64,000 nt of DNA, taken from JAGVJT01 sp964513205. GTDB taxonomy: Bacteria; Pseudomonadota; Gammaproteobacteria; Legionellales; Legionellaceae. The notes under the pieces are model-generated. The model had not been told where the DNA came from. It worked only from the letters and a program-made list of their open reading frames with translations, and made no database searches. The stretch covers positions 62,001 through 126,000 of the forward strand of contig CAZELP010000001.1 in assembly GCA_964513205.1 (NCBI GenBank), written 5' to 3'. The translations under genes were made by a program, and so were the position numbers. Of the stretch, positions 34,200 to 43,142 are shown piece after piece. Position 1 is the first letter of the stretch; every line of letters starts with the position of its first letter.

Positions 34200-34328
34200 G
34201 AATTTCTACTGAATTGAATATAATATGAAAGGATAGAATAGTTTCTTGGGGGATGCAAGGAAAGAGCAGGAAAGACCAGGTGAGGCAGAAGTTCGCTTAT
34301 AGAGTTATGCATGATTGCTCTTTAGCGA

Positions 34329-34931
34329 TCATGGCCATTCAAACCAGGTATTGAGTTGTTGCACCAACTCATCTAATCCCTGTTTTTTGAGAGAAGAGAA
34401 TGTTTGTACGGTCACGCCATGATCGATCCAGAGGTCGTAATTCTTCTTAACAAATGACAAGGCTTGAGACGCTTGACTTTTGCTCAGTTTGTCTGCTTTT
34501 GTTAGCAAAATATGTACAGGAAGTGTTCGTTCAATGCACCAGGAAATCATCATTTCATCCAGCTCTTTTAGTGGATGTCGAATGTCCATGAGCAATATTA
34601 ATCCTTTTAAGCTTTTACGAACTTCGAGATATTCAGCCAAATGTTTTTGCCAAGCGAGTTTTGTTTTTTCAGAAACTTTCGCATATCCATAGCCGGGTAA
34701 ATCGACCAGTCTATGGGCCTCGTCTCGAACAGTGAATAAGTTAATTAGCTGCGTTCGTCCTGGAGTTTTACTCGTTCTGGCGAGGTTTTTTATTCCGGTT
34801 AAGCAGTTTAATGCACTTGATTTACCCGCGTTAGAACGCCCAGCAAAAGCGACCTCTGTTCCGTTATCCTCAGGAAGCTGCGAAACTTGTGCAGCGCTTT
34901 TTAAAAAAACGGCTTGGTTATAAATGCTCAT
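34329..34931 (-). CDS. engB: Ribosome biogenesis GTPase EngB/YihA
   Basis: A 200-residue GTPase needed for assembly of the 50S subunit and for division in some bacteria. G1 is FAGRSNAGKSSALNCL (about residues 30-45), G3 DLPGYGYAKV, G4 LLTKADK. It is divergent from cytochrome c4, the arrangement seen in Pseudomonas and relatives. The 213-bp gap between them has no other gene. Confidence 0.95.
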   Translation of the reverse strand: MSIYNQAVFLKSAAQVSQLPEDNGTEVAFAGRSNAGKSSALNCLTGIKNLARTSKTPGRTQLINLFTVRDEAHRLVDLPGYGYAKVSEKTKLAWQKHLAEYLEVRKSLKGLILLMDIRHPLKELDEMMISWCIERTLPVHILLTKADKLSKSQASQALSFVKKNYDLWIDHGVTVQTFSSLKKQGLDELVQQLNTWFEWP

Positions 34932-35144
34932 TTTGACTTTTTATGGGTTTTGATGCCTCTTATTATACATGTAAGTGTCTATCTGTGTCTTCTGAATAAA
35001 CATGATGAGGACTCACGAAGCCGACGACATTCTGAAGCATATGTTGTACCAAAGATTAGAATAGAATCGCCATAGAAAGCTTGAGTCAGGGCGTTATCTG
35101 TCCTAAAATACTTCATTTTGAGATTTTTTGGATAATTTTTATAA

Positions 35145-35753
35145 ATGAGATTCCTGTTTTTAGTTCTATGTTGTTGGGGGGGCTGTGTTTTTTCTGCACC
35201 CTCTAGTGCTGAGCTTGGAAAAGAGAAAGCGATTGTTTGTGCCGCTTGTCATGGTGATGAAGGGCATAGTCCAAATGATATATGGCCTAATCTCGCGGGC
35301 CAACATAAAGCATATCTTATTAAACAATTGCATGATTTTAAAAAAAATGAATCACGCCACTCTCCTGTCATGATGCCATTTAGTGCGGCTTTAACAGATG
35401 ATGAAATGGATGCGGTTGCTCTTTTTTACTCCACACAAAAGCGAATGACCGCAAAACATCTTTCAAAAAATGAACGAGGCGAGCGATTGTATCGTTTTGG
35501 CGATTCAACAAAGCATATTACGGCATGTATTGCTTGTCACGGCCCTGATGCGCTGGGTAATCCTTTGGCTGGATTTCCGGTGCTTGCAAATCAAAAGGCA
35601 GAATACACTTTTTTACAACTCAAGGCTTTTAAAGAAAAAGCTCGGCAAAATGATTTGAATGCAATCATGCAAACCATCTCGGCACGTATGAGTGAAGAAG
35701 ATATGCGGGCTGTTTCAGATTATCTAAGCCAACTTTCTATTCAAAAGAAGTGA
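35145..35753 (+). CDS. Diheme cytochrome c4
   Basis: A 202-residue periplasmic electron carrier with a signal peptide (MRFLFLVLCCWGG..FSAP). It has two heme-binding CxxCH motifs, CAACH at residues 32-36 and CIACH in the second half. Candidate axial Met residues are in HSPVMMPF and in the C-terminal MQTISARM. The duplicated architecture and position beside engB fit cytochrome c4. It donates electrons to terminal oxidases. Confidence 0.92.
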   Translation: MRFLFLVLCCWGGCVFSAPSSAELGKEKAIVCAACHGDEGHSPNDIWPNLAGQHKAYLIKQLHDFKKNESRHSPVMMPFSAALTDDEMDAVALFYSTQKRMTAKHLSKNERGERLYRFGDSTKHITACIACHGPDALGNPLAGFPVLANQKAEYTFLQLKAFKEKARQNDLNAIMQTISARMSEEDMRAVSDYLSQLSIQKK

Positions 35754-35798
35754 GACATCGATTAAACTACTCGCGATTGAGCGTCATGAAGGATTGGT

Positions 35799-36560
35799 AT
35801 GGAAAAGAAAGAAACGGCGGTGATTATTATCCCAACTTATAATGAGGGGGCCGTAATACAAGAAACTATACACCAAGTGATGGCCGTGATTGCTCAGCTT
35901 ACCGATTATGATACTAAAATTTTAATCTTTGACAGTGCCTCAACCGATGATACATTGGGTCAAGTTCAATTGCTTCAGGCGGTTTACCCTGATCGCATTT
36001 ATCTTAAAACAGAACCATATAAAACCGGTTTGGGTTCTGCTTATTTACAGGCCATGCGATTTGCGATCGAAATTTTAAAAGCAGACATCGTCGTTGAGTT
36101 TGATGCCGATTTATCTCATCAACCCAAATATTTACCCTCTTTATTTGATGCACTAAAAACCAACGATGTTGCAATTGGAAGTCGCTATGTCCGAGGAGGG
36201 AGTATTCCTAAAAACTGGGGGCTTCATCGAAAATTCCTTTCCATTTTAGGGAATTATATTGCCCGTTTACTGTTGAGTTTCCGGTACAAAGATTTTACAA
36301 GTGGATTTCGTGCCACTCGTGCACAAATTCTTGATGAAATATTGCCTGATAGATTTCTTTCGAATCACTACGCATATAAATTACATTTGCTATGGATGCT
36401 GCATCAGCATCGAGCAAAAATTCATGAAGTGCCTATTCATTTTGTGGACAGAGAAAAAGGCAGCAGCAAGCTTCCTGCGAATAGCATTACAGATTCTTTG
36501 AGAGTTATTTGTACGCTCCGTATGATGATGCTTAAAACACGTTTACAGCGCTCACAATAA
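35799..36560 (+). CDS. Family 2 glycosyltransferase (polyprenol-phosphate mannosyltransferase type)
   Basis: A 253-residue GT-A enzyme. The N-terminal IIIPTYNEG, the nucleotide-sugar region, the DxD motif in EFDADLSHQP and the later SRYVRGG and FTSGFRA motifs are those of dolichol/polyprenol-phosphate mannose or glucose synthases. There is no C-terminal membrane domain, so it resembles the single-domain type. AAGGA lies upstream of the ATG. The acceptor and sugar are not readable from sequence. Confidence 0.87.
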   Translation: MEKKETAVIIIPTYNEGAVIQETIHQVMAVIAQLTDYDTKILIFDSASTDDTLGQVQLLQAVYPDRIYLKTEPYKTGLGSAYLQAMRFAIEILKADIVVEFDADLSHQPKYLPSLFDALKTNDVAIGSRYVRGGSIPKNWGLHRKFLSILGNYIARLLLSFRYKDFTSGFRATRAQILDEILPDRFLSNHYAYKLHLLWMLHQHRAKIHEVPIHFVDREKGSSKLPANSITDSLRVICTLRMMMLKTRLQRSQ

Positions 36561-36644
36561 AATAAAAGCCAAGTTGCTACGACACGACGTAAAAAGTAAC
36601 AAAAATTCGCTTAGGTCTTGATTTTATGATGATTTTTATTTTAA

Positions 36645-37166
36645 ATGAAAGCAAAATTATCAAGATATGATGTGAGTTGTGGCATGAAGCGAGAGTGGAT
36701 TCGTATAGAGTTTGTCGATTTTAATTTGGAAGAAGACGGGCTTAGTTTAGTCGCTCGACGTCTTAGAAAAAGAGAGTTGTTCTGTAAGCCGGCCATTCAA
36801 ATTACGAGAGTATCGCTCTTGCCGATTCTCGAGCGCCTTGATGCCCAAATTCGTTTTACCCATTTTAAATCTTTTTTTTGGGGAGAGGATTTACGAGCTT
36901 CTGTTTTGAAAGAATATCGACAATTGGTTTTTTCTTCGTTTGTAGATGCCGGTTCTGAGTTTATTTCTGGCGATGATTTTTTATTGGTGACAGCACATTT
37001 GCAAGAGAGGATAGCTTTCTTAAAAGACTATCCTTATCTTCGATTTGACGAGATTCTTATTCCCCATGAAAAAGACATTCAGTGGTACATTGACTCCGTA
37101 AAAATGATGCAAAAAATGTCAGCCAGTGACGAGAAATCTTATGAAGATTCTCGTCCTTCGCCTTGA
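36645..37166 (+). CDS. Unknown protein, 173 aa
   Basis: I do not recognise this protein. It has 173 residues with an Arg/Lys-rich first half (VARRLRKRELFCKP) and a charged, helical second half, without signal peptide or membrane segments. No good ribosome site precedes ATG 36645; ATG 36684 (MKREWIRIEF) is an alternative. The 3' end runs 28 bases into the end of parC on the opposite strand. Real coding is likely from length and codon pattern, but function is open. Confidence 0.55.
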   Translation: MKAKLSRYDVSCGMKREWIRIEFVDFNLEEDGLSLVARRLRKRELFCKPAIQITRVSLLPILERLDAQIRFTHFKSFFWGEDLRASVLKEYRQLVFSSFVDAGSEFISGDDFLLVTAHLQERIAFLKDYPYLRFDEILIPHEKDIQWYIDSVKMMQKMSASDEKSYEDSRPSP

Positions 37167-39394
37167 TTTTGAGTGGTGAGATGAGTCACTTGTTGCAGTC
37201 CTCGTGGAAGTAAGCCTCCCCGTTGGCTTCGCTTTCCAAGATAAGGTGTCCAATCTTGTGCACGAAGTGATAAATGTCTTTTGCCTGCCTGAACAATCAA
37301 TGTGTCATTCGGTTGAACCGTTTGAATGTCTACAATCCATTCTTGTCGAGACAAGGCTGCACTTGTTGGAATATTCATGAGTTTATTTCCTTTTCCTCTG
37401 CTTAAAACAGGCAGTTCTATGGCGGGAAATATCAGTAGCCTTCCGGTGTTAGAGACACAAGCAATCAGATCTGTTTCACGTGAAGCAATTGATCGGATCG
37501 GGAGAATTTTAGCTTGCTCAAGTAATTTTAAGCATGCTTTACCATTGCGATTTTTGACATGTAGTTCTTTTAATTGAGTGATGAAACCATAGCTGAAATC
37601 AGTTGCAATCAAAACCCAACCGTCTGGCTCCCCGCTAATCAATGCCTCAAATGTAGCACCATCTGTCGGATTGAGTTTGCCTGTCAAGGGCTCTCCTTGT
37701 CCTCGTGCGGATGGTAGCGTGTGTCCTAAGAGTGAATAAACTTTTCCTTCGCTATCAAAGAATACCACTTGCTGATTACTTCTGCCGGTCGTTTGAGCTT
37801 TGAAAGCATCCCCTGTTTTATAGCTTAAGGTTGAGCCGTCAACATCTGACCCTTTTGCGGCACGAATCCAGCCTTTTTCGGATAAAACAATCGTGATGGG
37901 TTCGTTGGGTAAAATGTCTTCTTCTTTAAGCGCTTGAGCTTCATCTCGTTTAACGAGAGGTGAGCGTCTTGAATCGCCATATTGGTCGCGATCGCGAATC
38001 AGTTCTTTTTTGACAAGTCCTTTAAGTTTGGTTTTACTTGCAAGTAATTCCTCTAAAGCGTCACGCTCTTGACTCAACTCGTCTCGTTCGGCGCGTAATT
38101 TAATTTCTTCAAGCTTTGCCAGATGTCGGAGTTTTAAATCTAGAATGGCGTCAGCTTGAATGCCAGTGAGTTGAAAACGATCCATCAAAACTTGCTTTGG
38201 ATTATCTTCGTGTCGAATAATCGCGATGACCTCGTCGATATTGAGATAGGCGGTCCACAGACCATCTAAAATATGTAATCTTTCTAAGACTTGCGTCAAT
38301 CGATGTGACAAACGCTTGCGGACAGTTTCAATTCGGTAGATCAGCCATTCATGCAAAATAGTGGACAGATTCTTTACCGCAGGCTTGCCATTCAGACCAA
38401 TCATGTTGAAATTGGCTCGATAACTTTTCTCAAGATCGGTTGTAGCGAACAAATGTGACATCATACTGTCTATATCAACGCGATTCGAACGAGGTACAAT
38501 AACAAGACGTGTGGGGTGCTCATGATCAGATTCATCGCGTAAATCTTCAATCATTGGAAGCTTTTTTTGTTGCATTTGCTGAGCAATTTGCTCAATGATT
38601 TTTGCACCAGAAACTTGGTAAGGCAGCGCGGTAATCACAATTTGGTGTTTTTCTATTTCGTAAACGGCTCGCATTTTTATCGAACCAGTGCCTTCGCTAT
38701 ACAAGGATTTCAACGCTTCTTTAGACGTGATAATTTCTGCGCATGTTGGGAAATCAGGAGCGGGAATAAAGCTCATTAATGTCTCAATTGTGGCGTCAGG
38801 ATAGTCGAGGAGATGAATACATGCATTTGCAACTTCTGTGAGATTGTGGGGCAAAATATCAGAAGACATGCCAACCGCAATTCCTGTTGCGCCATTCAAC
38901 AGCACATTTGGTAATCTTGCGGGTAAAAGTGCGGGTTCGAGCAATGTGGCGTCAAAATTGTCAACCCAGTCGACGGTGCCTTGCTGAAGCTCGGACAATA
39001 AGACATCCGCGTATGCAGAAAGACGCGCCTCGGTGTAACGCATGGCTGCGAAAGATTTTGGATCATCAGGAGAACCCCAGTTTCCTTGTCCATCAATAAA
39101 CGGATAGCGATATGAAAAAGGCTGAGCCATTAGCACCATTGCTTCGTAACAAGCCGTGTCTCCGTGAGGATGAAATTTACCTAAAACATCTCCGACTGTG
39201 CGGGCCGATTTTTTGTGTTTGGATGTGGCCTTAAGACCAAGTTCAGACATGGCATAAATAATCCGACGTTGTACCGGTTTAAATCCATCCGCAAGATGAG
39301 GTAGTGCTCTATCTAAAATGACATACATTGAATAATCAAGGTAAGCTTTTTCTGTAAAAGTGGTTAAAGGCTGACGCTCTGCGATAGCGCTCAT
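37139..39394 (-). CDS. parC: DNA topoisomerase IV subunit A
   Basis: A 751-residue subunit that cuts and rejoins DNA to unlink daughter chromosomes. The N-terminus carries AYLDYSMYVILDRALP and the quinolone-region segment KFHPHGDTACYEAMV. The catalytic Tyr is in AAMRYTEARLS. The C-terminal domain is a partial beta-pinwheel of the ParC type without the GyrA box. AAGGAG lies before the start. ParE is not in the window. Confidence 0.96.
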   Translation of the reverse strand: MSAIAERQPLTTFTEKAYLDYSMYVILDRALPHLADGFKPVQRRIIYAMSELGLKATSKHKKSARTVGDVLGKFHPHGDTACYEAMVLMAQPFSYRYPFIDGQGNWGSPDDPKSFAAMRYTEARLSAYADVLLSELQQGTVDWVDNFDATLLEPALLPARLPNVLLNGATGIAVGMSSDILPHNLTEVANACIHLLDYPDATIETLMSFIPAPDFPTCAEIITSKEALKSLYSEGTGSIKMRAVYEIEKHQIVITALPYQVSGAKIIEQIAQQMQQKKLPMIEDLRDESDHEHPTRLVIVPRSNRVDIDSMMSHLFATTDLEKSYRANFNMIGLNGKPAVKNLSTILHEWLIYRIETVRKRLSHRLTQVLERLHILDGLWTAYLNIDEVIAIIRHEDNPKQVLMDRFQLTGIQADAILDLKLRHLAKLEEIKLRAERDELSQERDALEELLASKTKLKGLVKKELIRDRDQYGDSRRSPLVKRDEAQALKEEDILPNEPITIVLSEKGWIRAAKGSDVDGSTLSYKTGDAFKAQTTGRSNQQVVFFDSEGKVYSLLGHTLPSARGQGEPLTGKLNPTDGATFEALISGEPDGWVLIATDFSYGFITQLKELHVKNRNGKACLKLLEQAKILPIRSIASRETDLIACVSNTGRLLIFPAIELPVLSRGKGNKLMNIPTSAALSRQEWIVDIQTVQPNDTLIVQAGKRHLSLRAQDWTPYLGKRSQRGGLLPRGLQQVTHLTTQNQGEGRESS

Positions 39395-39413
39395 GAAAGC
39401 TCCTTCAAACGGG

Positions 39414-40112
39414 TCAATGAGACAATGACCATTGATAGTGTAGATATGTACCTAATATTACACCGTAAAGAGGGATAAATGCTAATAAACTAATGGTTTT
39501 TACACCGAAATCAACACATGCAATTTCAATCCAATGCGTGGCCAAAAAAGGATCGTGACAATGATAAAAAGCCAGTGAAAAAAAGACAAATGTATCCACA
39601 ATATTTCCCAGCGTTGTGGCCAATGTTGGCGCGAGCCACCAAGATCTTTTTGTGAGATGATGGGTAGGAGAGGCAGACGGTTGTTTTGTCGATAAAGTCA
39701 TTGATGCTGAGTTATTGTTTTGGACAACGCAATTATTTTGTCGAATTTTGTTAAAAACGCTGACATCAAGCAGTTGACCAAGGGCATACGCTGAAAAACA
39801 TGCAAGCGCAATTCTCAGAGGAAGCTCGTAAAACGGGCCTATCATATAACCGCTGCCATTAAAAAAAGAAGCCAGAATAAAAGAGACGATTAATCCTGGA
39901 ATCATGCTTTTGAAAATGACTCGTCTTGCGACAGAAGCACCTAATAATCGAGTTGTTAAATCGGTTGTGACAAAAATAAGCGGGTAAGAAAAAGCCCCCC
40001 AGGTTGTATGTAGGCCTAAGCACTCAAAAGGGTATTGTACCAAGACATTGCTCAGTACAATTAAAGCCACGTGGATGAATGATAGAAATCTGAGGGTTTT
40101 TGTTTTGACCAT
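39414..40112 (-). CDS. yhhQ: Queuosine precursor transporter YhhQ
   Basis: A 232-residue membrane protein of the YhhQ/VUT family, which takes up 7-cyano-7-deazaguanine or related queuosine precursors. About six membrane segments are visible, with the family motifs YPLIFVTTDLTTRLLG and TTLGNIVDTFVFF. Unusually, a polar Asn/Ser/Thr-rich loop of about 30 residues (QNNCVVQNNNSASMTLSTKQ and on) sits between the two halves. It follows the PqqD-like gene by 11 bases and precedes parC by 19. Confidence 0.87.
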   Translation of the reverse strand: MVKTKTLRFLSFIHVALIVLSNVLVQYPFECLGLHTTWGAFSYPLIFVTTDLTTRLLGASVARRVIFKSMIPGLIVSFILASFFNGSGYMIGPFYELPLRIALACFSAYALGQLLDVSVFNKIRQNNCVVQNNNSASMTLSTKQPSASPTHHLTKRSWWLAPTLATTLGNIVDTFVFFSLAFYHCHDPFLATHWIEIACVDFGVKTISLLAFIPLYGVILGTYLHYQWSLSH

Positions 40113-40123
40113 AGTGGGTCTAA

Positions 40124-40423
40124 TTATATCACATTTTCATCCGTGATATAGATTAATTTTTCTTTTAACAGATCGGTCAACAATTTTTGTGTATCATTTC
40201 TACATGATTCTTCATCAATTTCAAAATGCTTCAGTAAATAGTCGACCAGCATACGAATATTCATGGGTTGCTCACTTAACTGCTTCCAAATTTCTGTTGC
40301 AACAGAGTTGACACCAAAAAGCGTGTTATCTGCTTCTCGCATGAGAACCGCTTCATCATCAATCAACGTATATAAAACGTCAGATTGTGCACCAAAGTAA
40401 GTCGTATCTGTAAAATGCATCAT
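40124..40423 (-). CDS. PqqD-like protein
   Basis: A 99-residue winged-helix protein of the PqqD type. PqqD domains are best known as recognition elements that bind leader peptides of ribosomally made, modified peptides, but they also occur beside HprK-like kinases. The segment DDEAVLMREADNTLFGVNSVATEIW is the typical strand-strand-helix pattern, and LLTDLLKEKLIYI the C-terminal helix. GAGGACAAA precedes the ATG. It is the last gene of a cassette with a sulfotransferase and an HprK-like kinase. Confidence 0.75.
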   Translation of the reverse strand: MMHFTDTTYFGAQSDVLYTLIDDEAVLMREADNTLFGVNSVATEIWKQLSEQPMNIRMLVDYLLKHFEIDEESCRNDTQKLLTDLLKEKLIYITDENVI

Positions 40424-40438
40424 TTTGTCCTCGCATGA

Positions 40439-41299
40439 TTATAAAATGGGGATGCCGTTGGCATCGATATAATGAAAGTTTTCCATGACTTCACGATGGT
40501 CTTCAATGATACGAGAAATCTGTGTTTCTGTTAATGTATTTTGCCAATCTCCAACGACGCCTTTACGAAAGAAACGCGCCATATCTGACGGTTTTTCTCG
40601 AAAACCATGCTCTGTTTCTTGTGCTTGAAGTTTTTCAATACGCGATTGTTCGAGTGCATGTTCAAGCGCCTCGGATGTTGGGTTCAATTGTAAAAATTGA
40701 AATGCTTGCATAAATGTTTCCAGTGATTTTTGCTGCATGTCTTCATAGCGCAGTGTTAACACCGGAAAAGCCTTTTGTTCAGTCCATGTTTTCACATGTA
40801 TGGACCAAGATAATAGTTTTTGGCGTATTTGTAGATTAAAGCGAAATTTATTTTGACAGAATGCGCCATTTTCTTTTGCCATTTCTTGAATAATGTCATC
40901 AATAGATTTTGAGCTGTGATGTGCGTATGAAATGGCGACGTCGAGTGGATTTCGAATGAAATAGAGTGCGCCTAAGCAACCTTCTGCGGGTAGCAGTGGT
41001 CCTGTTTCTGTGAATGTGTATGCGTCATGAATTTTATGATATTCGGGCGTCTTGAGCGTTGCTCCAAGCCATTTATAGACATCTGGCCGAATGCAATCAA
41101 GTTCATCATGTGAAAGATATGTGCTGTCAAATCCGAGTGCTTCTTCGACCCATATCCGATTGCTTGCAATTTTTCCTGTAGAAAGACTATTGATATCAAT
41201 GGGTTTCTCAGAAAGTAAAGAAGCCAACACCACTCTAAACCACGTATTTCCAGATTTGGGATAGGACGCCAGCCAATAAATTCCAGATGAAGTGCTCAT
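40439..41299 (-). CDS. PAPS-dependent sulfotransferase domain protein
   Basis: A 286-residue cytosolic sulfotransferase fold. The 5'-phosphosulfate loop is YPKSGNTW at residues 13-20, and the 3'-phosphate site is FIRNPLDVAISYAHH in the middle. The C-terminal FFRKGVVGDWQNTLT matches the RKGxxGDWKN motif of PAPS-binding enzymes. It therefore should bind the sulfate donor; the acceptor is unknown. The ATG overlaps the kinase stop as ATGA, and the PqqD-like gene follows after 15 bases. Confidence 0.88.
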   Translation of the reverse strand: MSTSSGIYWLASYPKSGNTWFRVVLASLLSEKPIDINSLSTGKIASNRIWVEEALGFDSTYLSHDELDCIRPDVYKWLGATLKTPEYHKIHDAYTFTETGPLLPAEGCLGALYFIRNPLDVAISYAHHSSKSIDDIIQEMAKENGAFCQNKFRFNLQIRQKLLSWSIHVKTWTEQKAFPVLTLRYEDMQQKSLETFMQAFQFLQLNPTSEALEHALEQSRIEKLQAQETEHGFREKPSDMARFFRKGVVGDWQNTLTETQISRIIEDHREVMENFHYIDANGIPIL

Positions 41300-42216
41300 G
41301 CTGACACCTCTTCTTTTTCTTTTGCTTGGCTTATCATGTCCACAAGCATTTGAACACTATTTTCTTTATCAGCGCGGATGATTTTTGTGATGTGTAGTCG
41401 ACTGGCCAGTGCGGCCATTTGCAATTGATATTGACGAAAATCAATAAAAGAAGACAGGGTTGATGAGTGAGCCGTATGTGCGCGTAAAGCATTAAATTTA
41501 GCAATGCCTTGAAGTGGTTTAAGTTGAAGTTCGTTTTTATTATGTGTTTCTAAAATGTAAATTTTTTCTAAGGGAAACGAGGTTGTTTTAAACATGTCTT
41601 TTGCTGAAACATACCATTTTTCAATGATAGGGCGAATTCGATGCTGAGGTTTGGGTAGAGACAACAAACGAATTGCATCTGACCATAATTGTATTTCAGG
41701 ATAACCTGAAAGTGCTTCTCCGTCTGTATTGATCACAGAAAACTCAGTCGAAAGCAGATATTGTCCTTGATTTGTAAGCGCTTTTGCCAACACCGATTTA
41801 CCGGTTCCAGCGAAGCCGGTGAGCGCATACGCTTTACTCTCATTGACCATGGTTTCTCCATTAAACACGATTTTTCCTTGTTGCAAAAGTAATGCGCTAA
41901 GGCAAGGCCCCATTGTAAATAGACGAATGCTTTCTTCATCAGACTCCGGATCGGGATCGATGGTGATCGTATGTCCTTTTTCAACCAAAAATCGACCGAT
42001 TCGAGGTACTGCAAGCCAAAAATAACCCGGTGAAGCTTGATAGGTCACACCTTTTTTACTTGGGTGTGCAAGGCCTGTAGGATCAACGTGGTTGACTCGG
42101 ATCATGCAATCAATGGTTTTTACAGATCCATTTGAGTTTGTTGCTATTTCAGGCTGAAGCGCAGGTAGATTAAGATCCGAAGCAATGTGAAGCCCGAATG
42201 CATGGTAGTGATTCAT
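41296..42216 (-). CDS. HprK-related P-loop kinase
   Basis: About 306 residues. A variable N-terminal half is followed by a P-loop GFAGTGKS (residues 134-141) in the setting seen in HPr kinase-related proteins. No HPr protein or PTS gene is nearby. A likely DNA start is ATG 42216 with AGGGA upstream; ATG 42255 is in frame but lacks a ribosome site. The protein resembles the HprK-related kinases that pair with PqqD-like proteins in Haft-type cassettes and, in some lasso-peptide clusters, phosphorylate the peptide. The residues ahead of the P-loop (GKIVFNGETMV) differ from the LHAS-like segment usual there. Confidence 0.7.
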   Translation of the reverse strand: MNHYHAFGLHIASDLNLPALQPEIATNSNGSVKTIDCMIRVNHVDPTGLAHPSKKGVTYQASPGYFWLAVPRIGRFLVEKGHTITIDPDPESDEESIRLFTMGPCLSALLLQQGKIVFNGETMVNESKAYALTGFAGTGKSVLAKALTNQGQYLLSTEFSVINTDGEALSGYPEIQLWSDAIRLLSLPKPQHRIRPIIEKWYVSAKDMFKTTSFPLEKIYILETHNKNELQLKPLQGIAKFNALRAHTAHSSTLSSFIDFRQYQLQMAALASRLHITKIIRADKENSVQMLVDMISQAKEKEEVSA

Positions 42217-42348
42217 AACGTCCCTGATAAGCGATTTTAGTTTGCTATTCTGCATGAAAACGGAGTTGTCTAAAAGTGATTTTTTATTTCCCTATGTCAC
42301 GTTATCGCTAAGTTTGGATGACTTTTGGGCTGTATTTGATTTCATGCC

Positions 42349-42708
42349 TCATGCTTTAGAAGTAAAAATATTGATTAGCGGGAGGATATTGTCCACAGGC
42401 CGCCCTATGACAGCATGTTCACCGTAGGTCACAATAGGTCGTTGCATGAGAATGGGCTCCTTCGCCATTGCACGCAATAGTTCATTTTCATGGTTGAGCG
42501 AAAGATTCAGGGCTTTAAAGAGAGGTTCACTATGACGTACAAAGTCTTTAAGTTCAAAATGTGCCCGTAGCTTTTTGAGCTCTTCAAATGAGAGTGGCGT
42601 TTTCAGGTATTCGATGACGATGGGTTCAATATGATGATCTTTCAACATCGCTAAGGCCTCTCTTGATTTCGAACATCTGGGGTTGTGGTAAATTATAAAT
42701 GGGTTCAT
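42349..42708 (-). CDS. arsC: Arsenate reductase, glutaredoxin type
   Basis: A 119-residue ArsC-family protein. The catalytic Cys is in YHNPRCSKSR (residue 12), and the conserved Arg residues are in FVRHSEPLFK and MQRPIV. It reduces arsenate with glutathione and glutaredoxin. No arsR or arsB is nearby, so a role in arsenic resistance is not shown here; related YfgD-type proteins have unknown jobs. It overlaps the nucleotidyltransferase gene by ATGA. Confidence 0.88.
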   Translation of the reverse strand: MNPFIIYHNPRCSKSREALAMLKDHHIEPIVIEYLKTPLSFEELKKLRAHFELKDFVRHSEPLFKALNLSLNHENELLRAMAKEPILMQRPIVTYGEHAVIGRPVDNILPLINIFTSKA

Positions 42709-42989
42709 TTTTTTAGAGTCTCGCCATATTTTGAATCGTAGGATAATCCAATAAGGTTGTTTCTTTTAGTTGAGGTATAGTAGACATGGTTGATTTCATC
42801 ATAGCGGGCTATCCACTGCTTTTGGATGGATTTGTCGGTAATTCCAGCTATGTCATAATCACTCGTTTCAGTAAAATCTCCTCGTGCTCTAGAGCCATAT
42901 AAAACAATGGTATGACAATGATATATTTTTGTTAATTCATCAATAATTGCATTGACCACAGGATCATTTTTAAATGGAGCTTGGTGCAT
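42705..42989 (-). CDS. Short nucleotidyltransferase-domain protein, possibly truncated
   Basis: A 94-residue protein with the minimal nucleotidyltransferase motif LYGSRARGDFTETSDYDI (GSxxxG and DxD). It lacks much of the C-terminal part seen in related proteins. After NHVY the sequence (YTSTKRNN onward) stops looking like the family. In a shifted frame from there, an ATG opens a peptide reading like the first residues of an acetyltransferase. This may be a deletion scar. MNT/HEPN-type toxin systems use such proteins, but no HEPN partner is seen. Confidence 0.6.
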   Translation of the reverse strand: MHQAPFKNDPVVNAIIDELTKIYHCHTIVLYGSRARGDFTETSDYDIAGITDKSIQKQWIARYDEINHVYYTSTKRNNLIGLSYDSKYGETLKK

Positions 42990-43142
42990 GTTTCGTGACT
43001 AACGGGAGATATTTATTAAAGTTTAAGTCTGATAGAGACTAAATGCCAGTCATGACTGTTTTTCTCGAATTAAAGTTTCTAATATTTTTCATGGTATAGT
43101 CAATAAAGTAGGGGAGTTGTCAACACCTATGTAGACTCATCC

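Noticed and set aside
34315..34342. Imperfect hairpin at the end of engB, considered as its terminator.
   Set aside because: The stem contains a mismatch and no T tract follows on the minus strand.
42292..42345. A 17-residue open frame (minus strand, MKSNTAQKSSKLSDNVT) just upstream of the HprK-like kinase, considered as a modified-peptide precursor.
   Set aside because: Too short for a known precursor type, no Cys or clear core region, and its ribosome site is too close to the ATG. Chance is the simpler explanation.
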